In this document: positions 35,760-47,400 of the stretch, in pieces
Layout of the letters: each line of letters opens with the position of its first letter
Numbering within the stretch: position 1 is the stretch's first letter
Origin: Panonychus citri
Taxonomy: Eukaryota > Arthropoda > Arachnida > Trombidiformes > Tetranychidae
Assembly: GCF_014898815.1 (NCBI RefSeq)
Contig: NW_026515544.1
Location: 992,001-1,056,000 of the forward strand
Length of the DNA: 64,000 bases
Reading direction: 5' to 3'
The notes under the pieces: generated by a model
The model's input: the letters and a program-made list of their open reading frames with translations, nothing else
Database searches by the model: none
What the model was told of the DNA's origin: nothing
Program-made: the position numbers and the translations under genes

Positions 35760-38700
35760 ATTGGGAATTCACTGTTTTTAATCCAAATCAACAAGTTGGA
35801 TTATGAGAGAGTTTAAGCCAAAATAATATAATCACACTGAGAGATTGTTGTTGTTGGTGATGATGGTGGTGGTTTAGAGAAGGAAGAAGAGAAGAGAACA
35901 ATTGTTAAGGTTGTTTAATCAGAGGGTAGAATAGAAAAGAACAGAATAACCAGAAAATAGAAACAAAAAAGACACACAGAGAAAGAGAAAAAGAAATTGA
36001 TTGATGAAAGAGAATAGAATTTAAAAAATAGAACAACCAAAAGGGTTAAGCCTTTTCTCTAAGATTACATAGGCTCTTTGAAGATGGAAAAGTTGAGATT
36101 GTAGGGATTACATTCTTAATTATTTGAGAATCTCCCGTTTTAATGGTGAACAGTTGATCAAGGGTGTAAATAGAAGGAGAGGAAAATAAAAACTGACGTT
36201 GAAAAGAGAGAAAGAGAGAGAAAAAAAATGAGGCAAATGAATGAAAAACAAGCTCACAGTTAGAAAAGCTGATTCTCAATGGATCCAGTAAATGGAAAAT
36301 TGGATCCGGATTTTGATGAAAGAAAGAGATAATTTGATGAATGTAAACAAATTCCAAATGTAGTTGACAATCAGTGGAATCACAATTAAAGAGAAGCTAA
36401 ATTTTCAAAAGAACAATTAAATGAAAGAAACACAGAACACACCGAATCAAAGACAGAATCAAATTCAGGTGGAAAAGTTAACTTTAAGGAAGAAAACAAA
36501 ACAATTCCTTTCTCGGTGAGTTGATCCAAGTTATCGTAAGTCTCAAGATCAGCTCAACATTTTCACCTGAAGCTGAACTTTTTGTTTCGGCTAAAGATTG
36601 TGGCGAATGATGAAAATTAACCTAATTGTTCAATTGTAATTGAACTAAAATCAACGGACACAATTAATATACTCGATACATTGGCTTCTACTGGAGTTGA
36701 GGTGATGATCCAAATGGTTTAATCAATTTTCTTATCACAAATATTGATGTTTATCTAATGTTAAGCTTATTAATAAACATCACCATCAGTTGATTGTGCT
36801 GGAATGAGAAACAATAATAACATAGATTAATAATAGATTAGTATTGGAGAAGAAGAGAAAATAAAAAAGAGAATAGAAAAAACAACAACAATAGAATTTT
36901 CATTTTCTCTTTTTCTATCTCGTTGGAAACTCTAGGTCATATGGACATCCGGTGAATAGTTTCACTGTTTACAATCAACCTTTTTTGTTTGATTGTTAAT
37001 TGTTGAGAGAAAAACAGCAAAAATTAAAGAGGAAATGATAGGAAAATTAAATTGTTCCGTTGGTGACAATAACTGAAAAATCATTGATGGGTAACATGTA
37101 ACGGTAAGATAATCTTTGTCTCTTTCACTGTTATGTTAACTTTCAACTTTATCACTAAAATTAAGAGAAATTAATAGTTACCTTTCAACATTAACAATCT
37201 AATTGATTAGAAATTGATGAGAAATTTTCACAATTAAATTGAAAGAAAAATATTGTTGCTTTGAAAATCGATCCAAAAAATTGTCTCCGTTTTAGATCAT
37301 TAGCTTATTGATAGAATTTTTTTCGATTCCTACATAAAGACAACAACTTAATGTGCAAAAATGAATAAAATAAAATAAAGAAAAGTAGTAAATAATTGAG
37401 AACAATTAATAATAATTAATGAGAAGACAAATTGATTCCATGTTGTGATGTTAAGTTGAAAGAGAAAATTTTGTTTACCTTTTCAAAAAAACCGCTTTTC
37501 GAATGAATTAGTTTAATATTAACTCACCAGATGGAGAAACGTTTCACTTAAATACAAAAACTTAATGAATAAAATAAATAAATAAGTCACCTGTGAATAA
37601 TGTGACGACCATTTTTGTTTTCTTGTCCAACTTGTAAATGGAAAAAGTTAATTGTTAATTCTCACTGGAAATAATTGACTTTTTTTTTGGTTTCCAGAAT
37701 CGTATCTCTCTAATTACTAATTTAATTTGTCAATTGGAACAATTAACTCACCTGTTAATTAATATTTCTCAAGTGTGTGATTTAGTTACCAGAAACATAA
37801 ACACAATTCTTTGGTAAACTGGTCAATCAGGAATCCAACAAGTAGGTTGCCACTCTTACTGTGATCCTCGTTTTTGGTGAGAGAGGAGAGAGAGAGAGAG
37901 AGAAAGAGAGAAGAAAAAGAAGAGAAGAAAAATTTGTTCTTTAGATGTTTGGTAAACTTGGTTGAATTAACTAGGAATCGAACTGTGATTACCACTGATT
38001 AATCTACTAAATCAACTTCTCTCTTACAATTGTCATATTTGTATCGTTTTCATGTGAACCCGAACAGAAAAAGGTATTCCAGTTAATATACCGGCTAATT
38101 TGTTTTCTATTCTTTTTCACCGGTAAAATTTTCTTTTCTTTTATCTATTTATCTCTAGACAAATATTGTTCTCCTTCTTTTGGCCATATGTTTTCCAACT
38201 TACCTGTTAACTTGTTGTTTTTTCCATCTCCTTCTTCATCATCATCATCATCATTACCATCACCTTCCATCACTCATGTTTCAACATAGAATATCAATCA
38301 TCATCTGATGTTCTGTTAATCTTTTTCTTTTCTTCTTCTTCTTTAACATTGTAACAATTTCCACCAAGTTTATCGAAAGAAAATCTCTCCCTCTCTGATT
38401 ATTTGGTGTTAATTATTTTTCATTGGTAAACACAAACATTGGAACTTACCTGAGATCTGGTGTTTCTATTTAGTGTCTGGACTTACCTTTCTCATCATTT
38501 CAGTGTCTCCTCTTAAACTTTTTTCCCTGTGTTAATTGGTAATCTTGTGATTATCATTTGTGTTATGTGTAATCAACTACAATGTTTATCTCATCGTCAT
38601 ATCACATTAAGATTGAATCACCATCAAATCAATGATGATGATTTTTGATAAAAACTTTGATGGTAATAAAAAGTCAGCATTCTCATCAGACCTTGATCGA

Positions 38701-38867
38701 GGATTATCTTACCAGTATCAAGTGAATTAACTCTTTCACCTTCCCTATTAATATCCTTATATTTTCCTTCTCCTTGGATAAAAACAAATTCTCTCTCTCT
38801 TTTTTTTGTTCTAAGCAGTTTTCTTATATTGTGATTCTATTATCATCATTATTTATTATTATTACTT
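35760..38867. other. Divergent intergenic region, DENND1/myosin
   Basis: About 3.1 kb separating the DENND1 start (-) from the duplicated myosin 5' segment (+). It should hold both promoters and 5' UTRs. No convincing core promoter element or additional gene stands out; open frames here are low complexity. Confidence 0.5.
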
Positions 38868-40004
38868 CAACTTTAAACTCATCTCTCAAATATCATCTCA
38901 ACCCTCACTTGGCCTTTCGTTACTCTTTGTTTACATCGATTCAGTCAATTATCTTTACTCTTTTCCACTGTTATTACTATTGTATATTCTGATTTGCTTT
39001 AAATCACTCAAAATTCAACATGGCGACTGCACCAGGACTTTCAAAAGTTTTCATCATTGATAAATATTTCACTGAGCTTCAAAAATATTGGGAAACCGAG
39101 AAAAAAATGAAAGGACGTAAAGTTAAAGGTAAATTGATTTGAAAATGAATTTGTTTTTCTTTACTAATTATCTAACTATGATTTATTTTTCTTTCTCACC
39201 ACAGAAATTGGAAGATTCAACAATCCATCTAATGGAGATGAAAAACCAACCGAATCAAGTTCAAGTGATGTTTATGATCTTATCCATCTTCAAGGTCCAC
39301 TTACAGAGGATTCAATTGTTCGAGCTTTAGATGCAAGATTTTTAATCAATGAATATTTAGTAAGTTAATTAAGTTAATCAGTAAACTTTCAATTCAATCA
39401 TTTCATTGATTTTCGTTCACAATATTAAGTTAATATCCTGTTAAGGTGAATGAAAATGAACGATAACAAACGATTGAACATCATTGAATGATTTGATTTT
39501 CTCTCTCTCTCTCTTTCATATTGTTGATTCTATCATTTTTTTCTCTCTCTTCTCCATCATCTTTTTCTCCTCCTTGTACTTACAAGCAGAGAGAAAAAAA
39601 TGATTGACATTTAAATACAAATAGATGGCTATTGATGGCTAATGTTTATTGAGAATTCCCGGTTTTCACCCTGAGAGATTCACGATATTCAATAAGATGA
39701 TATATTACTACAATCAACATATTATTAAATTATTATCATTATTAACTTAGCATATTATTAACGATTTGATGTTTTGATTATCAATACTAATTGTCTAATT
39801 TTCTTATCCGATTGATAATATTTAACGAAAGCCAATCTCTTTAAAAATCTCTCTGTAATTAACGACAATTGTCCAATATAACACATAATGTATTACATCC
39901 TCACCAATGATATCTTTGACTAATTGTACTCTATTTTAATTACCTTTCAACAGACCAATATTGGATTACTGGTATTAGCTATGAATGGATATGAACGTAA
40001 AGGT
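38868..40004 (+). repeat. Tandem duplication copy A of the myosin 5' end
   Basis: About 1.14 kb almost identical to 40014-41141. It carries the upstream DNA, exon 1 (39020-39128), exon 2 (39205-39359), intron 2 and the first 51 bases of exon 3 (39954-40004), which is cut off after GYERKG and then reads YYYQL-stop. The ATGs are 1145 bases apart and the exon 3 starts 1137 apart; the visible differences are mainly short losses in TC and T tracts. A transcript starting here could skip the broken exon 3 and join exon 2 to the intact exon 3 at 41091, giving the same protein as copy B. Confidence 0.95.
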
Positions 40005-40013
40005 TATTATTAT

Positions 40014-41141
40014 CAACTTTAAACTCATCTCTCAAATATCATCTCAACCTCACTTGGCCTTTCGTTACTCTTTGTTTACATCGATTCAGTCAATTATCTT
40101 TACTCTTTTCCACTGTTATTACTATTGTATATTCTGATTTGCTTTAAATCACTCAAAATTCAACATGGCGACTGCACCAGGACTTTCAAAAGTTTTCATC
40201 ATTGATAAATATTTCACTGAGCTTCAAAAATATTGGGAAACCGAGAAAAAAATGAAAGGACGTAAAGTTAAAGGTAAATTGATTTGAAAATGAATTTGTT
40301 TTTCTTTACTAATTATCTAACTATGATTTATTTTTCTTTCTCACCACAGAAATTGGAAGATTCAACAATCCATCTAATGGAGATGAAAAACCAACCGAAT
40401 CAAGTTCAAGTGATGTTTATGATCTTATCCATCTTCAAGGTCCACTTACAGAGGATTCAATTGTTCGAGCTTTAGATGCAAGATTTTTAATCAATGAATA
40501 TTTAGTAAGTTAATTAAGTTAATCAGTAAACTTTCAATTCAATCATTTCATTGATTTTCGTTCACAATATTAAGTTAATATCCTGTTAAGGTGAATGAAA
40601 ATGAACGATAACAAACGATTGAACATCATTGAATGATTTGATTTTCTCTCTCTTTCTTTATTGTTGATTCTATCATTTTTTCTCTTCTCTCCATCATCTT
40701 TTTCTCCTCCTTGTACTTACAAGCAGAGAGAAAAAAATGATTGACATTTAAATACAAATAGATGGCTATTGATGGCTAATGTTTATTGAGAATTCCCTGT
40801 TTTCACCCTGAGAGATTCACGATATTCAATAAGATGATATATTACTACAATCAATATATTATTAAATTATTATCATTATTAACTTAGCATATTATTAACG
40901 ATTTGATGTTTTGATTATCAATACTAATTGTCTAATTTTCTTATCCGATTGATAATATTTAACGAAAGCCAATCTCTTTAAAAATCTCTCTGTAATTAAC
41001 GACAATTGTCCAATATAACACATAATGTATTACATCCTCACCAATGATATCTTTGACTAATTGTACTCTATTTTAATTACCTTTCAACAGACCAATATTG
41101 GATTACTGGTATTAGCTATGAATGGATATGAACGTAAAGGT
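40014..41141 (+). repeat. Tandem duplication copy B of the myosin 5' end
   Basis: The copy continuous with the intact gene: ATG at 40165, exon 2 at 40350-40504, exon 3 from 41091. The junction between copies is GTAAAGGT (copy A exon 3) followed by TATTATTAT and then upstream sequence. Exon DNA is indistinguishable by eye between copies, implying a recent event or an assembly artefact (two haplotypes placed in tandem, though the mid-exon junction argues against simple haplotig duplication). Confidence 0.95.
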
Positions 41142-44100
41142 AATCCAGTTACTTTAGCAAGTGTTCATCACGATGCAGGTAAACATCCACAATTATTACG
41201 AATCGCTCAAGATGCAGTTAGACAACAAAGTGAGACAGGTTACCCTCAGGCCATTATACTCAGGTAACGTTTGAATATTTAAATTAACATTTGCAAAACA
41301 TCAAAAAATCTCATTAAAATTAATCTCGTCTTTCTCTGTCCAGTCAATGACTTTTTACACTTTGTCGCTTACTAATTTAATCAAGTCTACACACTAACTA
41401 GACACTTACGTTAATTAACAATTTAAACTAATCCTTTGTTTTTATTATTATTGTTTTTTTTTCTGTGTTTACATATCAACAATATAATTACAGTGGTGAA
41501 AGTGGGAGTGGTAAAACATATTGCTGCATGCTTTTATTACGTCATCTGTTTGATGCTGCGGGAGGAGGACCGGAAACGGACTCATTTAAACATTTATCAG
41601 CGGCTTTTACTGTCCTTAAATCTCTAGGATCAGCTAAGACTTCAACAAATTCAGAATCTAGTCGAGTTGTAAGTAGAACCATTAATTAATCATTTCTCTC
41701 ATTAATATATCATTATCATCATCAACATCATCATCACGTCAACATTTGTTTTGATTAATATCAAACAAACACTTTTCATCAAAAAAAGAATAGTGAAAAT
41801 AAGAAAAAGACAAATTATCAACACAGTTCATCAATACACAAACCTCACCTTCTTGAAATGAATCTTTTAGATTTTCATTATGTACGTGCAAAAGTATCAC
41901 ATTTTTCATCCACATGTACGTGCACACCGAAACCCTTTTGATTGTATAGCATTTATCATCACCGTTTATTCAGTAATTTATTTTTATCATATTGTGTGTG
42001 TGGTCTTTTATATTAAGAGACATCTCTCTCACTCTATCTCTCTCTCTCATCCTCATACTCTCTCCCGGCGTATGTATTTTAGTGTATCTTTTTACTTAAC
42101 CAAGTGATTTATGTGACATTATTGATGTCCCGGTGAGATTTTACCTTGTCCCATCAACCAGGTAAAAAAGGTATAAAAATGTTAATAATTATAAAGATGT
42201 TGATGAATATAAAAAAAAACCTGAAAATAAGTTCAGTTATCAATCCCTTACAACCAAAGCTATGATTCAATTTGGTGTTTTGATAACATTGGAAAACGTT
42301 TGAACAGACCAGGTAACAAAACCAACAACAGGTAAACTTGCTTTAGGGAAACTTGTTCAAATTATTTTGACAATGTTTTCTTCATTCACTTCGCCATCTT
42401 CATCTTCATCTTCATCTTCTTCATCTCATCTTCACCTTCCGAAGGTAAAAAACTTTTAGCGTTAAACGATTACCATCTCTTTTTATCTTCCATCTCTCTT
42501 TGCTTATTTATCAAGACGATTGATTGAGAATCTTTTCTTACCTCTCTCTCCATCTTCTTCATCATCTCTCCTCAATTAGACTCAGTATGGGGTATCCCAT
42601 AGTAATTAATGTTCTTAATTCTCTCAGCCTCTTAATTCTTTTCTTTCACCATCATAATCATCTTTATTTTTCTTTTTACCTTTTTCTTTTCCTCATCAAT
42701 TTTCTGATCTATGTTATCAATTGAAACCTTGCAAACTAACACGTTATTTAAATCAAATAGTACATAAGATAGATAATCTTGTTTATATTTCGTTCTGTGA
42801 GTGTTTATGTTTGTTTATTATGTTGATTGTAATTCTGTTTATTGGTTTGCATTAGTTTGCCTCTATTTTTATTACACTTGTTATTATTTTTCTATTGATA
42901 ACTTGTTCTTATTTTTTTTCTTCCATTCCAATTGTTTTCACATAGAATCTCATGTTACAGAGCATTTCTCTCATCTCTCTCTTTCTCTCTCACGGGAATC
43001 TTTTAGGTCTATTTTAATTGTTGACACTTATCTTCTCGGTGATAATCTGATGATAATCTGAAAATGCAATTGCAATTCATCATTAATTTTCAGTTTCTGT
43101 TGGGATGATGAAAATTTTATCATCTTAATAAACAATATTATTATTACATGTTGATAATCAGCTGTGTTTATACTTGATTAAATCAATCAAAATTATGAGA
43201 ACAATCAATAATACTTAATAGCTTATATTAGTGATAATAGTTACCATCCAGAAAATTGTTCATGTTACTATTGGATTGATTGTCGAAAATTTTGTTTCTC
43301 ATCCTTCAACCGGTTATCCTGTAAAAGAAACCAATCAATGACTATCCAATACTAATGCAGTCTCGCTTTTCTTGTTTTTGTTGCAGGTTAAGTCACAAGA
43401 GAAAGCTTCTTCTTCTTCATCATTATCATCCTCATCTCCATCTTTTCAAATTCTCTTTTTATATCTTGTAAACATGAGTCTCTCTCTCTCTTCTTTCTAC
43501 GAAGGTAAAAGCTACCAAAGTCCAGCGTGAATACACATGAAAAAGAAGAAGAAAAGAAAGTCTTACCCCTAAGGCATCATAAAATTTTCTCTTTCCCCAT
43601 CTTTCTTTCTTCTTCTGTCATCATCATCTTTTCTCTCTCTCTCCCTCTCTCTCTCTCTCTCTTGCCTACCTTGACTCGCCTGATCCCCAATTTCTCTGTC
43701 AATTTTTTCAGGGCTCCTTTTCTTCACTTTCCTTTATCTTCATCTTCCTCTGTTTTCAGTTCTCTCTCTCTCATAACAAGTACCTTTACATATCATCTCA
43801 ATCCCAGAAAATAAAACCATACAGATTCTTGATGCCGGTTTGTTGTTTGTATGTTACAAGGTACAGTTTGTGTGTTTTTCTGTGTTTTTTGTTGTTATTT
43901 GTGTAAAACCACCTTAGTCCTGGTGGATGTGTTATTTGTTGTTGTTGATGTTTTACCTTTACCTTTACATTTGATGCTGTAAAACCAGTAATTTTGATAG
44001 AAAATGAGAAAAAAAAGCAACAACGAATTCTAAGCTTTTCCATTCTCTTACTCACTTTCTCTTCTAATAGATTATATTCATTTTACTTATTTACTTGACT

Positions 44101-44390
44101 ATTTTTCTTTTCTTCTGCTTACTTTCTCTCTCATTTTCTGGTGTATACCTTTATCATTTTTATCTTCATCATCACCAATATCATCCTCCTTCTCAGCTTT
44201 CTCTCACTTTCCTTTCTTATCCGAAGGTCTTTAGTTTTTTTACCTCTTGTTATTGCCTTTAATATTATCGTTGCTTCTGTTATTCTTTCTCACTCACTCT
44301 CTTCCTCTGGTACAAGGAGTTTGTAAAAATTGCGTTTCCAACTCAAATGGTCATCACAACTTAACAGTCCAGTAGCACCGCCACAGCCAT

Positions 44391-44433
<43 letters not shown>

Positions 44434-47400
44434 CTTTAAGCCTCAGGTCTCAGCAGCAGGTATCCTCTCCCTCTCTCTCCTCACCCCTGATACTGATCAT
44501 CCATCATCTCTCGCCAGTTATTGAAATTACTAACCTTCATCAAGCCTATCATCTAAACTCCTCATCATCATCCTCTCTCTTTCTCACATTAATCCTGACT
44601 TCTTTGACTCTCTAACTAAACATATCCTGCTAGGTCATCTTCATCTTCATCATTCACAACAAACGTTTAACTAATCACATTTAGACGGTAATTTTATCAA
44701 TAATTTGATATTAATTCAATATATATTTATATGATTTTCTATCTGATTTTAATCTCTACAATTTCATGTTTTTTTTCCTGATAGTTTGTCTCATCCTAAT
44801 GATAAATTTATATATATAAAAGTTTCATGGATAACTGAGTATGAAATTGAAACAATTTTGATATCTTACCTGCTCATCCTTTTTACACTACCTGTCATCA
44901 TCATCAAATAACAACATGATTCAATTAAATTAATTGAATATATTATCTTTGTACTTGTTGGAAGATCTTAAACTGTTTCTATCAAAATCATGATGATCAT
45001 CAATTGATTATCAAATGAACTGAAGGATAAACAACACATATGAAACTTCATCTTTTGCCGCTTTTCGGGAAATTAACAACACAAAATGTTACTCAAAACG
45101 TCAAGAAGATGATGCTAATGATGATGATAAAAAAGATGAAAAGGATGAATAAGTTAATCGCCTCTGGGCTTAAATCATCTTCTTTTTATCTTCGTCATAA
45201 TTGAAACTTGTGTTTCTTTAGATGCCATTGATTTTTAATCCCTCACAGTGGTCGCTGAACTTGATTAATCTTTAATGATAATAATAACCAATCAACTCAA
45301 TCAATCGTTAATATAATAACAATCTTTTGTTTCTAATAGATTACAATCAATCAATGGTTTCGCGATAATCATTAATTATTGATGATTTGCTTTTTGATTA
45401 TCATTTGATTGTAGTGTTGATGATAATTTATATATGAAGCTATCAACTAATCATTACATTCATCAGCACCTTCAATTTAGGAGGCAGTAGATGAATTTAA
45501 TTTAATTTAAACGATTTTGATTAAACTATGGGCCGAACTAAATTAGTGTTGATATCATGTTAACAGGGTTTATCTTCCCGTTCTTAGTCTCTCTCTCTCT
45601 CTCTCTCGCTCTTTCTATCATCCTTATCATCCTGAGTCGTTCTTATATTGTGCTACCTTGATACATTGAACTTACCAAGTAAATCAGACCATAGCCTGAG
45701 GAAATTTAATTTTGTTTTTAACATCATCACATCAGAAATAACAACATCATCAGAAGCTCATCAATTGACTAAATATCATCATATATGTAAAAAGAAAATA
45801 TAAATTAAGATGAGATTATCAGTTAATCTTAAATTTACCTTGAATTTTTTTCTTCTCCTCTTGGTTAGACTTAATTTGATTAACTATCGATGATAATTAA
45901 ACTTTTCTCATCATCTTAATCATCCGTCAAGTATAATAATAAATAACATCATTTCAATCAACGGATTAATTAGACAGGTTGTTTTCCACAAACCAATTTA
46001 AGTCTATTTCTTAATCAGTGAAACAATTTAAATCAATAATAATTGATTGTTAATCCTTATTAGATGATCTTGATCAAAGTTGATCTCATCATCATCTTGA
46101 TCCTTAAATACCTTTTTTTTTATAATACACATAAAGTATATCAAAAATAATCAAATAATTAATCGACCTGATTAATTATTATTTTCTTATCATGATTATC
46201 AAAGGTAATTGATTATAATCAATGATTATCGTCATGAGAAAGAAAGAGAAAAATATTTCAACGTTTCTCTCTCATCACATTAAGTGATGATAATTATTAT
46301 CTAATGAGCCGCATCACTTTTTTATCCTCTTTCTATTTCCTCTCTCAATTTCATCATATGTATATTGAGCATTCCATTCATTTTATCATGTACCCTGAAT
46401 GCTTATTGACTTTACCTGAATTCGATACCAAATATAATCATCTCATGATGTAAACATCTCCATCCTCATCTTTTACCCTACATCAATTGAACGTCCTATT
46501 CCCAGGTCAAGGTTATAACCTGATAGACTTTCAATCTAATATGTTGCTGATCTTTGACCGATAAAGTTTTAGATTACAAGTAATTTTTTCCCTCTTCAAA
46601 TTACCAACAACATTAATTGGAATAACAATTGTTAATTACAATTATAATTGATTGTTTTTATTTTCTCCTCTCACTCTTGATTGTTGGCAATTTACTTTGC
46701 GTTTAATTGCTGAAAAATTGAGTGATCATCATTGAAAAACTTTGTTTTGTTGATCATGTTAATTGTTTCAACTACGAAAAGCTAATTAACTAAACACTTT
46801 TCTCTTCTCATAATTAACTATTTACAATTAAATATAACTTGTTGATATTTTCTATGATTTGATGATGATATGATTTAATTAATGAATTAAATACTTATAT
46901 ATTTATCTTAATTGTTGATTTCCAGGGTCAATTTATCGAAGTGCAAATTACCGATGGAGCCTTGTATCGAACCAAAATCCATTGTTATTACCTCGATCAG
47001 GTAAATTACTTTCTTCTAAATCTCATATTTACATTAAATCATGTTAACTAATCTAAGATTAATTAAATTCTTATCTTGATTAAACTTTCTCTTCTTCGTA
47101 GACTCGAGTTCTTAAACAATATCCTAATGAGAAAAATTATCATATCTTTTATCAAATGCTCGCTGGTTTAACTAAAGATGAACGAGGTAAGTGATTAAAA
47201 TTATTCCTTCAATTGTTTACTTATAATTAACTTTGATAATTAATGATTACTTTTTCCTTTTCTTAATTGTTGTTCCTCAGCAAAACTTAATCTCGAAGGT
47301 TATAATGTAAATAATTTACGATATTTAAATCGAGGTGATACAAGTCAAAATGAAACCGAAGATGCTGCTCGATTTGAAGCTTGGAAGGTAATATAATTTA

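Noticed and set aside
39139..39330. Identical 63-codon frames at 39139 and 40284
   Set aside because: Wrong-frame reading of myosin intron 1 and exon 2 in the two copies of the tandem duplication.
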